From Coniferiporia sulphurascens (Eukaryota > Basidiomycota > Agaricomycetes > Hymenochaetales > Hymenochaetaceae), in assembly GCA_002794785.1 (NCBI GenBank), contig NBBA01000003.1:930001-994000 (forward strand): DNA of 64,000 nt, read 5' to 3'. Positions 1-12,600 of the stretch are shown piece by piece. Made by a program: the position numbers and the translations under genes. Below the pieces are notes generated by a model, which was not told where the DNA came from, searched no databases, and worked only from the letters and a program-made list of their open reading frames with translations. Position 1 is the first letter of the stretch; the number at the start of each line of letters is the position of its first letter.

Positions 1-1754
1 TTTCCGCATAAAATTGATACCAAAAATACTTACGCTCAAGGTTCTTCGCGCTCTGCCTCTTTTTGCTAGGTTTGCTGATGACTTTGATGGGCCTTGACGG
101 AAACGTACCAATGACACGCTCGGGCTCGTCATCGGATGCGGGCGCCATGATCTTCACGAGCGCCTCGACCTTTTTCTTCTTCTCGTCGACGTCTGAGATG
201 AAGAGCTGCTTACCAACGCAGCGGCCGATGTAGGTCGTGCCTGCGGGAGGGTCATTGACATCGAAGGCCTTGCCAGACGTGGAGGTCCACTCGACGCTAC
301 CCTCCTGGGGCATCGGTTCGCCCGAGATTGAGATGACGACACGCGGCGGCGCTTGCTTCGGCTCTTCCCCGCGCCGTGTTGTTTCTGACCACCAAGAGTT
401 GCCGATCATAATCGCCGTCGGCGGCGGACACAAGAATCGCTTCTCTGTACCATATGATTTCTGGGCAACCTTGCTCGACATGACGATTACAGTGCGCTCG
501 CCGAAGGCGAGACGGTTTGCCGTACGCGTGTACTGATCCAAGTACGGCCTGCACGATAGGACAATAGAGTCAGTACCCAGAATAGACAAGAAATAAAGTT
601 TAAATTATATTTGGGAGTAAGAAGGGACTGAAGTGTGGGAGAACATACCTAATGAACGATTGCAAGTCAGTCGCGGCAGCCATGCCGACCTGTGCCTGGA
701 GCTTCATGAGCGAAAGCGTCTCGTCGACGCCAATATTCTGTCCAGGCATGCGCAGCGCTGAGTCCGCCGACGGGGCCATTGTAGGGAAAGAGCCCATATC
801 ATCAAACCCGCGCGTCGCATGAGGGTTCACGCCGCGCATCATGTCTAGCGAGGAACGGTGGTGGAGCTGAGATCCGCCCGGGAAATGGGACAATCGCTCC
901 TGAAAATGCTGGAGTGAGGACGGCGGGGCGAAGCCGAGACCAAGTGCACCGCTCGCGCCAAAGTCATCATGATACTCGGACTGAAAGCTGCCGGTGCTGA
1001 CACTGGATGCGCGCCGGTCGTTGATGAGATCATTGTAGTTGGACGGAAAGCCGTCCTTGCCGACACCATTGCCAAGACCGGGAAAGCCCGGCGAATTCTG
1101 TAAACCAATGACGGCGTCGTTCGGGGTGAGCGGCGAAACCTTGCCGCTCGAGTAAGACGAGGAAAGACCGTTGACAAGATCGAAGGAGTTGTGGCTAGGC
1201 GGGAACGGGGACATGGAATCGGCGAAGGGCGAAGGCGCGTGCGGATAAAGTGCATCGGAACCGAGGCCCCCATAGCCCTGACCGAGAGAGGAAGACGAGG
1301 ACGCGTTGGTGCGGTAACGCGCGCCGAAGGGCGGCGCCCCGTTCGAAGGCGAAAAGTACTCGTATCCGTTCTGCTCCTGGGCGATATCCATGCCGTCCTG
1401 CTGATCGAAGCCAGGCGCACCCATATGATTCTGGTGTGCCCCTGATGCTGCGAGCGCGCGGTCGAAGTCGTTGGAAGACTGATATGCGTGTTGTTGCTGT
1501 TGCTGCTGCTGATGTCGCTGCTGCTGCTGGCTCTGAGCAGACGCGGGGTGGGGAGCGGAGGGAGAAGACGCATAGTCCAAAGACATGTGCTTGTCACGGG
1601 AGGGATTGAGGATGTCCGCAAGGTCGAAAGGAGAGCCGATGAAAGCTGAGGGGTTGCGGGGCTGGTCCATGGCGGGCGAGTAGGTGTTGCGGGGGTCGGG
1701 AGACGAAGCGTGAGGAGGGAGCGCGCTCCAGATTGCAGCTGCGGTCTGGCTCAT
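1..1754 (-). CDS. CSL (Su(H)/CBF1/LAG-1) family transcription factor, 3' part missing
   Basis: DNA-binding factor of the CSL family; fungal members (CBF11/CBF12 class) bind GTGGGAA-like sites in the nucleus. Exons visible: 1754-649 and 548-34; a GTAAGT donor at 33 shows the gene continues beyond the left edge. The first exon (about 368 codons) is low-complexity, rich in Ser, Pro, Gly and Gln, with a polyglutamine stretch. After the splice the protein becomes conserved: the LAG1 DNA-binding signature SYGTEKRFLCPPP lies near residue 395, followed by IMIGNSWW and the beta-strand region ending KPSKKRQSAKNLE, which in the family leads into the beta-trefoil domain (not in the window). The start used is the ATG at 1754; the in-frame ATG at 1668 is an alternative. 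The open frame extends upstream to about 1970, but only through a TTG. Family assignment is strong; orthology to a named yeast gene is not decided. Confidence 0.88.
1489..1533 (-). repeat. Imperfect CAG/CAA polyglutamine tract in the CSL gene
   Basis: On the minus strand this stretch encodes runs of four and seven glutamines separated by Arg-His. It lies in the disordered N-terminal half of the CSL factor, where length variation would be tolerated. Confidence 0.7.
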
Positions 1755-4700
1755 GAAGGGGGACAGAGACGGGTTTACAGCGGATGGCGTCGCTGTGGCC
1801 CGGCGAGGGAGGGCGAGGAACGAATAGGGCAGACTTGGGCGATGCAAGCGATGCGCAGGGTTAGCGGTGTGCTCTAGGGAGGGGCGGGAGGGGATAGGTA
1901 GATTGTGGTAGTAGGAGGAGAGGATGCGAGCAAGTCGACGGAGGGCAGGTACGGGAGCAGAACATGGCAAGATTTATACTCTCAAGACGACGGACGTTCT
2001 AGTGCACAGAACCCGCGGACATATTCCATATCCCTTTCCGGGTGACCCTCCCGCCCCCGGCCGGCTGGCATCCTCTCCTGGCAATCCTCTGGGCCGGCCA
2101 TCAGCCTGCTGTCCTCGGCGATACCCTGCTAGCCGTAGCCGCGCCACCTGCTAACCACAAATCTCGATGTCACCCCGATCATGTAAGCGGTACAGCTTAG
2201 TCATATTCAGAAGGGCGACGAGCCCATCGAAGCCCCGTCTGTGCCGTGCCTGGCTCTGTGCTTCTCTGGCGATGGAGCATATGGACCACCGCTCGCCCGG
2301 CCAGAGCCGACCCCCAGTCCCCCACTCTCCCGGCCCCTGTAGCCCTCCCCCAGCGACAAATGGCCTCCCCTGATCCACGTACGCCTCTCGCCTCCCTTTC
2401 TCTCTTGCACACAGTTGATCATAGTAATCAAGTCTTGCTCATTTCCATTGCCCACTCAGCTCCCGGCGTATCAACATGAGAAACAGAAAATAGCTTTTGC
2501 CTTTGATATCTCCACATGCCACCACTCTCATTGTTGCCCTCTCTTTTTCTCTCAAACATACAGACCCCCAAGCTCTAATTGGTCCCCGCTCTCGGCCCCC
2601 ACTTCTCCCGAATCCGACCCAGATTGCCCCGTCAAAGAAGAAAATAAACAATTCTGATCGCATATGCTGCGGCCTATCCTTGCTGCGGAGTGACCGAATC
2701 CAGGTCCTCTCTCGGTGAGAACACTGTGCGCCAGAAGCACAGCGACAGCGCGGTCGGAGGCTCTTGAAGGCTCCCCTCTGTGAACGCGCGCACCTATCCG
2801 GGCCACTAACTCATCCTCCTCACCTCCTCCCTCGCGCCTCGCGATAGCGATAGCCACCCTGATGCGGGCGCGTTCAATGTCCCGTGGATGCCACAGGATG
2901 TGCACAGGGGCCCATGGAAGAACGCCCCTACATTGCGAGCGAGAGATGCACCGGGAGACCCCAGTCTTCGCGCTATTAAGCGCGAGCGAATGCGAGCAGA
3001 CGTATACAGCAACACAGAACAGAGGCCAGAATTACGCCGAATAACACCATCTTGTCCCGAGAGAAAAAGAACACGAACCGCGTCTCAGGACGCCTCGCCG
3101 ACCGCGTGCTCGCGTTGCCAATCTGCGTCCGCACCGTAGGCGGGCCCGTGCCGGACCAACGTATCCATGGATTCGGATACTCGGATGCATGCCGGCACGC
3201 GCTCTACCGTTCGTCGAAGACGCTGCTCAATGAGCTCTCCCGCTGTTCTGGCTCATGAGCGAGAGAAAAAAAAGGAGGCAATCGCGAGCGGGACCTGACC
3301 TCCAGAATCGGATTCCATTGGCAGGACCTACGAAACAGGCCAGGATGGCGGATCGAGCTTGCTTCGCGTCTTCTTGGACGCCAAGGTCCTGCACGAAATC
3401 TCCCATGCACGCGTTGTCCGAGCTCCCTGTGCAGGTGTAGTCAAAAAGCCTCCGAGTCACTGTTCTCAACTAAGCATTCATTGCTCACACCCACACTGGT
3501 GCATATGACTGGTGCGCGTAGGTATTTTAACAAGCTAGCACGCACCACTTATGGCCATGCGTCAGCACGTCATGTGTATGCCCTGTCGCGGTGTATTTCT
3601 GTACACCCATTTCAGCAATCCCCCAGTGTTTGGATTTAGAAAATTTGAATGCGAGAATATCTCAATATGAGCGACCGCATGTGAGGAGCGAGCAACACAC
3701 ACTCTAGAGCTTCTGAGTTACTCTCCGCCCGAATGAGCAGATATATCGAAGTAGGTCGGCCGCTTCGTCAATCTGGCATTCTCTCCTTTTTTTCGGCCAT
3801 TGGGGACATAACCTAGATCCGGTGGCAAATCGGGGCACGCGATGCATTGTCGACATGCCAAGCATTATTTTGGGGAGCCGGGCGTTATGCATAGCACCCT
3901 GTGAGCCAAAGGCTACGCGAGCGAATGGGCGGCGAGGTGGGCCCCAGGCTCCCTGGCGCGTATCGGGACCCACTAGTCTGACCGACCCCGGGGGGTTCTC
4001 GCTTCGCCTGCGGCGCACTGCCAGTCGCTGCGGCTGCGGCTGGCTCACCTCGCCCCCGAGCTCAGATTAAGCACGCGGGTAGCCCGGTAATGAGCTGGAT
4101 GATGAAGGGGAGGGCAAGGGCTGACCCGTCATTATGAAAACAACCGGCGGTGAACAGCTCGCATATCCGAGCTCGGCCGGTATTAGTAGTAGGGACGAGA
4201 CCCGATTCGATTCGATTTCGCGAATGAATTGCAGGGGCGGAGAGCTTTAGGCTTTGGATGTCCATTTTGTTGTTGTTGCTGTTTTTGATGGAGAGTTGGA
4301 TTACTGGCACCGCGCACGACTTTACTGAATACTGCCCATGCCGGTGTGAGAGATGGAGGCTAGTGTCGGATGTAGGCCGATGGACACAAACATTAAACAT
4401 ACATACGCACATCACTGCGATCAGCGCCACCGATCGCCCGCGCCGGCACTGGTCGCGTACGGGCTGATCGTATGCACCGCAGCGCGCGCGCATAATACTC
4501 GCACAAGCAGCACGACAATTACTAACAAGGTTCGGCGGGGTGAAACCAAGAATACAACTGCCGGTCGCTGCACGCCGACGGCCATCTGCGAAGAGCGCCC
4601 GCCACAAAGAGCGCACCGCCTTAATGCAAGGTCGCGATCACGAAGACCCGAAGCGTCGGCGTGAGTGGCCCTCGCGTTACACCCGGATCCTAGCATTCCA

Positions 4701-7700
4701 AGTTTACATCTATCTCGCTGTAAATATGTATTGGTAGGGACGCCCCAAAAAGGGGGCTGGCCCTCGTCTATCTGTAAATACCCATGCGAGAAGGAACGGA
4801 CGGAGCCCCGCGTCACTCCCATCAGCGCTTGCTGCCTAAGAGTGAACGCGCCGACTGCCTGCGGCGCCAGGTCCGTTGAGCTGACTCGGACGAGGGTCGT
4901 ATGCGCGCCGCCGCCGGTGCTGGTCCTTGCTCTTGGCCCGACGGTATGCCCGGCACAGAATACGGGTCGGCTCCTGAAAGGGCAAGTGGCGGCTACGCGC
5001 CGGCTAACGACACCCCCCACAGGGACTGCCCGCCAGAACCAAAAATTCAAAAACGTAGATCCTCACACCCTTTCTTTTGGGCACACATTGTTAATAAACA
5101 ACCCAAACCTTATCTTCCCACCCGTAACAGAGTCGTCCATATCAATCAGCGTTTTTTTAATTCATTCCACTCCGAGGCCGTAGCGGACATAGCCCTCCAG
5201 CGCTCTCGATTGGTCTTGTATGTAATGTTCTGCCTTGGACACGCCCAGTGCACGCTTTATTGCGAAGCTCAGAAGCACCGCCCTGCGCCTACCGCTGGTG
5301 GGCCAAGTACTCGATTGATCTGCAGGGGTAGACGCTGGAGCCTCCGCTGACAAGTCTATCGCATTGGATGCCCTACGCGAGCCCCAACTCCAATTTCACC
5401 CGGGCAGGGCCCCGTCCTCTATACCACTTCAGGAAAAATGACTGTTCGAAACCAGTTTAATTATGCACTCCTACATCCATCCATCAATTCCCTCGATTCT
5501 CCTGCTGATTTTATATTATAATAATAACTACAGAGGCGCCTTCGCGAACGGAGCCATATTCCGCAGCCACTGGGTTTACGTGCTTGTGAAGCCGTACCAG
5601 CCCGGTTATATGGATGAAAGACCGCCTTGTAAAAAATTCCTGTGCATCGCCCTAGAAACCCTGGAAATAAACTATAGATCGCGGACATTGAACACAAGCG
5701 CACCTGTCTTCATCTCTGAACGAACCAGATATGGTCTGTCATTCACGGGCATTGGTCGGAGCACACTTTGTGATACGCAGTCAATCCCCTTCTCCCCGCC
5801 CATTTCTTGTGGGAGCACATTTAAAACGTGCTGCGCACGGTCTGCGTGCATCGAAAGACAAGGTTCCGCGATAGCGTGTACAATGTAGGTGTTTTAAATT
5901 CGACATTCCCATGGATTGGCTACAGGTACTGACGTGTATTAATTGACGTCAGCATGGCGAGCATAGCATTTTGGGAAGATAGTAGGAGCCTTCATCGGAC
6001 GAACAGCCGTCGCCAACACAGAACACGCCATAAGCCAGGCACAAATTTTAATGAGCCAGAATGTAGCGCACTTCACTGCTGTTGACAAAAGTGGCAATGA
6101 CTCGAAAGGTCGGGGGGAGATCCGTCAGGGTGTGAACACGGAAGCGATAGAACATAGGTTGCACTGCGGACGGGTACGAGCGGCCACTTCTGTCGGTTTG
6201 GTGCCATGGGGATGCCTGTTAGAGAAACACGTAGGCGATATGATCGTGCGCAAGTGAGGAGACGGATATGCGAGAAGACAAGAAGTCGAGAAGCCAATGT
6301 CTTAATCTTCTGCACGCGCAAGTGTTCGTCGATTGTGGCATTGCAATCCCCCATTCCGGAATGCAGGCGGCCGACAACCAGAGAATTTCCGGCCGTGTGT
6401 CACAATTGAGAGGCGGGTAAGGACGGAGCATAACGAACGGGTTATTGATACGGCCGGGTTGAAGTCAGCACATATCCTTGTTTTAGACATAAAGAGCGTC
6501 CAGTACCGGAGAGGCGCGTCGTGCCTGACCTGTTTTATGAATTCTGCTCTCACGGTGTGAGATTCAGTGCAGAACTCGTTATCTCGTGATGGATTGTACC
6601 TCGAACGCCATAGAGGCTGAGCGATCCAGCTTGGCGCGAGCATGAGGAGCGCGTCGGGCCTCATAGCTTCTGGGAAAAACTTACGTTTCGGCTATTCGGG
6701 TGGACTACCTCCCGCCGTGCTTCTTCTGCTTGACGTGGGGAAGTGGAGAAACATAATTTTTGAAGATAACAAACCAGCATGGTGCAAGAATGGTGTGAGA
6801 TTCAACGATTCGGTAAGATGATGTCGTTCATGAGAAAGTGTTGGAGACCGCAGAACGTTGTCCGTCCTCATTTTTGAAATAAGAACGGGAATAGCTTTTA
6901 GATATGTCCATCCATCTGCCCGAATTGTTTAGGACATGATGCAACACATTGGAGTTCTGCAATTCAAGTGCTCCGCGTTCAGCTAATTCGCGATCGGGGT
7001 ACAAACTCCTTGTGAGGTACAAGCTCAATAAAGTGGCTTGCGTGAGTCAGCGTCATCCATTTAGGGCCGCAGTGATAGGACCTGATCACCAAGTATGGTG
7101 GGAGACGCGTTCCGATAGCAGGACCGCATGGCAAGCGAGCGTTTGGGATCGAAGAAAACGGCGAGCGTGTCACCCGAGCAGAAACTCTAAAACGGCTTCG
7201 ATACCATGGAGAAGAGAACGCGAATCTCCGAACATCGAACAAGCAACCAAGAGACATCCAGGCAGACAACCATTTGATAGAGGACAATTCGTAAGACGGA
7301 ATATGTAAGGCGAGAGGAGAGTAGCTGATCGAGCGGCTGCAGTCCGAAACACAATCACAGAGATGTATTCAAAAGTTGCCGGGGTTGATGTTCCTAGCCA
7401 AAAGCAGGGTAGGGATTAGGAGGTGTTGAAACCTACTGAATGACAATTTTGAGCATTTGCCGAGAAAGTCGGGATAGGGGAGTGTGAGACGAACAGCTCG
7501 TGGGCGAAATTGGAAGGGTCGCGGTGGTTGTTGACCGGGTGTTGGAGATGACAGTCGCAGTACCGACTCCCTAGCTTGTTGCTGCTGATCGAGGTTAATG
7601 GTCGAGGCCAGTGGCTGATTGCTACCGAGGGATACGAAATGATTGGCGAGCAGCCGAAGCCCGTGGTCTCTAGGACGTGATCACTGTTTGGGAGGACGCA

Positions 7701-7978
7701 GAGCAGTGAACGAGTGAAGTGTCGAGGACGAGGACGCGTACGCGATGAAATTCTGCTGGGGTAACCGGGCCGGCTCGGCGACGGAGCAGTAACAGCAGCC
7801 GAAAGTGGGGGTGATGGCTGCCGCACAGTCAGGAACACGCGTGCGCCGACCGCGACCTGCCGCTGCGCGCAGGCTCCGGCACTCCAGTATCCCTTGCCGT
7901 CGTCCTCACCGCTGCCCGTGTCTCCTCTCTTTTTAATTTGATCATCTCCCATCCTTCGTTATCGCCGCCGTTCCGTGG
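1755..7978. other. 6.2 kb without a recognisable gene
   Basis: This lies between two divergently oriented genes, so both ends should hold promoters. From about 1835 to 1925 the minus strand is pyrimidine-rich, as is common near fungal transcription starts, which fits the CSL gene. The interior has many short open frames, the longest about 184 codons at 4062-4616 (-) and 178 codons at 7416-7952 (-). None shows a family motif, conserved splice pattern or biased low-complexity composition like the real genes. I found no terminal repeats, polyprotein motifs or tRNA-like B box. It may be long regulatory sequence, non-coding transcripts or decayed DNA; the sequence alone does not decide. Confidence 0.6.
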
Positions 7979-9697
7979 ATGGCATCGTCCTCCACCGTCC
8001 GACCCCGCCCACCGCCTCCCCCGCTGCGCCTACAAAAGACACCTTTTAGACCAACCTCTGTCCATGCAGATGGCCAGCTTCTCTACGACCTCCCCTCCGC
8101 CACCTCCCTCACTTCCCCTCCTCCTGACCGCGGCCAACTAAGTCCAGCCACGCTGGATTCGCCTGCCTCTCCTTCGCGTGCTTCCTCCAGACCTCAGAGC
8201 AGGATCCGTGTCCATCCTGCAAACAGAGCAACGAGGGCCCTTTCTCCGCCTTCGATTTCTCCTCACGGACGCACGTCCCCCTCTCCAGGAAACAATGTCG
8301 ATGATGAGCTGGAGCAGTTTGCGCTTAAATGTCGTGCTTGGTATGACATATGCATTCGGATACAATCATCTAGTGGCTAATTAGGTTTAAACCCGACACT
8401 AGGTATTACGACCAAGACGACGACGCTGGACGTCTAATGACGCAGACCTTAACCAGTCTTCCTCCTTCGATCCGGGCAAATTACGCTCGTATACAGGCTC
8501 ACATTAGGGCCTCATATCACACCTTCCTTGCCGCACGGCGCAAAGCGGAGTTCCAAGCGCATCTTAGTGCTACAGTGCCGGGAGGTTCGCTAGCCGCACA
8601 CTCCCGGTCAAATCCTAATGGCCCCTTGGCCAAGCGCGAAAGGTGGGAACGTTTCGACCGCTTTGTAAAAGCTTGGTGCAATGTCGGTATGCCCGGCACA
8701 AGGCCATTTTTTGAAAGTCTATGGGCAGTCATGCGATTGCAAGTAGTGCCCGAAAATCTAGGCGGAGCCGGCAGTAAACGGATCGAATGGGAGTTCGATG
8801 ACGCTGTGTTCATGGAGTCTGCGTATGTTGTCGGCATCCGTAATCATTTACGCGTAATCGCTAATTTTTGATGTTCATCAAGCGGTAAAGAGTTTATGCT
8901 TGAAGCTATAGATGTACTCAAGGGGGTCAGTTGATTCCCTTTGTAAATGAACTCATCGGAGCTCAACTGAATGGTCTGCGCAGGTTTTGGGATTCGAAGA
9001 AAGACTAGCCTCACGCTCATCTTCCGTTCGTCTCTCGGATGACACAACTCTGTCACGGCAACATTCTAGGTCTCGCTCGGAGCCTTTGAGCACCTTGCTC
9101 CTTGCACCTCCGAATTCTCAGAACAGAGCCGCACAGCGTGTACACTCCGGCCGTTCTCGTGCGCCTTCTGATCCATTTGTTGATTCGAACACAACACCTT
9201 CGGCTTCGCCACGGAGCGGAGGCTCGCCCTTTAGGGAGATCAAAGGAAGTCCAGAAGGTACAGGGACACGCACCGATATTTCTGGAGGGCCCTTACCGCC
9301 TACAGGCGCGCAGATCGATGCACTACTCATGCGCACCGCCGGCGGAGAGCGCACCCATGCGCCGTCTTTGGCGTCCGAGAATTTTGATGGCAGCGCACAA
9401 CTGCACACCTGGACTGCGCCAGGTCTATCCAACCCGGAGTTTATGACTCTGCTCGCGTCGTTCCCATCTTTCTTGACTCGCCGTACACTTCCGCGTTTTC
9501 CCGTTGCAACCAAGGGAGGCAAGCGCTTTGACGCTAATCTCGACCTTGAAGAAGGTGTCCTGGATCCAGACGACGTGCTGGATAAACTACGCGTCGGGAC
9601 GGGTGTCCTCTGGATAGGTCCACGAGAGAGAACTGGACCTTGGAAGGGAAATTGGTGGGAACGGTTTAAATCTTGGTGGCGGCGTTTACTGGGGTAA
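7979..9697 (+). CDS. Unrecognised four-exon protein, 512 aa
   Basis: I do not recognise a family. Exons: 7979-8340, 8403-8822, 8883-8925, 8984-9697; all phases agree and give 512 codons plus stop. The start is the first ATG of the open frame and opens a Pro/Ser-rich region (residues 1-100). Residues about 105-275 are the best-ordered part: a charged, helical stretch containing RYDQ-like aromatic residues at the first splice, LPPSIRANYARIQ, KRERWERFDRFVKAW and EWEFDDAVFMESA. After a Ser-rich linker, residues about 400-470 look ordered again (SNPEFMTLLASFPSFLTRR). The C-terminus is Trp- and basic-rich (WWERFKSWWRRLLG), possibly an amphipathic membrane or protein anchor. No signal peptide or clear transmembrane segment. 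It sits alone between two gene-poor regions. Coding status is well supported by four compatible exons; function is unknown. Confidence 0.75.
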
Positions 9698-12600
9698 CAT
9701 TCGTGCTCGCCGACTCGCCAGTGTCTACAGACGGCTTTGCTTTGTGAACGACTCGATTATATTTTCCCTTCATAGAGAAGTTTCCTACTTGCAACACGGG
9801 CGCCATGCCTTCCCTCGGACATGCACAATGTCCATTGAATCGTGGTGCTCGTAAGGCGCAGCCTTTCTAGTCATTATGCTGGGCGCCCATACATCCTCTG
9901 TTCCGTCCGTTCCGCTTGTACCCGCTTGCCCTTTTCCCCCGAGGGTTTTCGTCTTTTCCCGTCCGACTGCCCATAGCAGTCTCTGTTCCCTTCTCTGCCT
10001 GGACCGGGTCTGGGCTGTATGTCCTGTCGTAAAGTAATTGTCATTCCCCCCTGCGCGGTCATTCATACCGGTAATTGTTTCATCTTCGTCACAATGTGCT
10101 AAGAATAAATAGTCATTTCCGGCATGTATACATTCGTTACTATGCAGCTCCCTTCAAATGCCGCGCTAATATTTGACAGGCTCGAAGTAGTCATGACAAA
10201 TTGCGGCTACAGTGAATCACTTTAGGCTGAGCCATACATCTTATTCTCTCCGCGTCCAATTTGCAATCTGTGCAAGGAGTTGTGGATTGGCCTGACCACT
10301 GAGAAAGTGGTACATGGTCCACTCTTTCGGGCGCGGACACTACCCCCCCTCGCAAATGCATTACCTAGTACAGTAATACGTCCAAGCAAGCACACACATG
10401 GGAGATACAATAGCCGACCTATTGCAAAGTAGCATTCATTCACTTTGCTTGAACGTTCACCGCACGCCACAATTAGTACTTGAGCTTTTAATTGGACACG
10501 GGAGAAGTAAAACAAACGCTTACTCATGATATGAGTACAGCCGTTATATTCCTCCCACGTTATGGTGCGTTTGCAAGCAAGATCTTGAAAGCATCGCGGT
10601 ATGGGACGTGGCTCCTCACACTTAACAATACAAAGCGACGGCATGGACAAGGTCCAGTAGGCACGCGTCTCACAAGAAGTGGGTCGGGGTGTTCGAGAAC
10701 CTTAGGCTTCTGACGCTTTGAATAGGGCGGGTCCGCTTGGTGAGCGCTCCGAGGCCGAACCAGATTCGCAGCTACGAGAAGGTGATTGAACATAAGCATG
10801 GAGGTTTTACACTTGACAGTTTTCTGATTTGTATTCATCAGGGGCTCAAATAGAGGCCACGCAAGCTGGATTGACAAAGTTATAAGAACCGTATACTATG
10901 CGCACTTGAATTTATGGTTTTGTAGTGTAAGCTAAACTGAATGCCGATCACTCCAAATCGAAAAGGAAGGATCGTCTTCCAAAAGTGGGCATCCGATTTA
11001 GGTGATGTTTTCAAATTGTGCAGGCAAGCGAAGTCCAGTTGTTTGGACATGAAGTCCACCAGCTTTTGAAAGGGCGGTGGCTGTCTTCCTGCTTCCGCAT
11101 TCATCGCGCTGTCCTTCAGAGTCTGGAATCGTGTACTGATTTCACCGCCTTCGGTCTGGCGCCCTCCCCGCCGTGAGCATCGTCTGTGCACCGCACTTGC
11201 CTTCCTCAGACAATCACTCCCAGGACCAGAAGTAGTGCGCTTTGGTCTTGCTCAGGCTGGACTCAAGTAGTGACCTTGCATCTAGCCCGACTCCTCGCGC
11301 GTCGTACACCTTTTGGTACGATCACAGGTCTTTCTGGACCGCGAGCAATCCGCCCAACCCGTGCTATTTTGGAAGCCGACGTGCCCGCGCCGTTCCGTAG
11401 GTTTCGCCCGGCGGTCGCTCTACGCCACATGTGTCGGATCCGCGGAGAGCACCGCAACGTCTGGCTGAACAAATGTCCCGTTGCATTAACCCGTTCTGTC
11501 GGTAAACGCACTTTTTGCCTTGCTCGTGAACAAGCTTCCTTCTCCCGAACACGCTTGGCGAGTGATGTTCCGTTGACGAACGCGAGCCCAATAATATCAA
11601 CCTGTGGAGACCTCCATCCGCGGAAAGGATTAAGCGCGTGAGGAAACTACGGCATTCCTATGATTGAATTGTGTGTACGTTAGGTCCAGTCGGACGTCAA
11701 CGTATAATTAGCTAATAGAGATTATGGCTCATACTTTAGGCCCCTGCGTCAAACAAGACGGAATGTACGGGGGGGATATCACGATACCATTTCGTGGCTG
11801 AATTGTGGAACATTTAGTGGAGAACCAACATACCCCTCACGGGGCCAGACTTTTACTCCTGAGTCATGCGCACGCATAGCCTAGAATGCCCTACTTCTTC
11901 CTTTGCATCGCCGAAGCCCAATCACTTGCATTGGATACATCGCAAGTAGGCCAGCAGAATAGTTATGCGCGAATTACGTTAATGTCTAACGAAGAATCAC
12001 AGACTAAATGAAACGCAAAATTAAGGCCCATCATCATAAACCTCTGACTAAAGACTACAGAGGACCTACAGCCCGAAAGTCCGTGGTGGGAAGCCATCAG
12101 TAGTGGGAGTGGTTAAATGATAAAGCGAAGGTCCAATTGACTGGTAGCACCGATTTGAAACAGATTCGGCATATATCCCGCAAGAATAAGTTTTCTATTC
12201 CAACGTTGAAGTGCGGCATCTTGTCCTGACTGGACCCCTACTCGGGCTATATGTGCACTCCTGTGAAGATCCGTGCTCTCCAGTACTCACGGCTCCGGTG
12301 CCTATGACTGCAATAATTTAGGCGGATGTCTATTCGCAAAACTTGAAGACTTACGCAGCTATTGCTCCTCAGTCCCGTGCTCATTTTCACCGCCGTACTG
12401 AACTTCGTCTTCTTCTGCGGTTCAATCGGATCTATGTGTCTCTCGGTCTTTGTTCGAAAGCAGGCACGGTCGGGGAAAGGGTAATGGTTTGTGCAAATTG
12501 AGATGTGTTGTAATCTCTCCCCGGCTAGTCTTAATTGCGAAGGAACTTTTCTGCAAAATATCAGCGCTTTTACCCGCGCGTTATCATGTCTGCAATCCGT

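Noticed and set aside
1755..1970. Extended N-terminus for the CSL protein
   Set aside because: The open frame begins with TTG, and the sequence there is pyrimidine-rich leader; ATGs at 1754 or 1668 are better starts.
4062..4616. 184-codon minus-strand open frame in the left desert
   Set aside because: No recognisable motif, no supporting splice structure, overlapped by equally long plus-strand frames.
7416..7952. 178-codon minus-strand open frame next to the orphan gene
   Set aside because: Lies in the presumed promoter/5' UTR of the plus-strand gene; Pro/Arg/Ser composition reflects GC-rich leader sequence.
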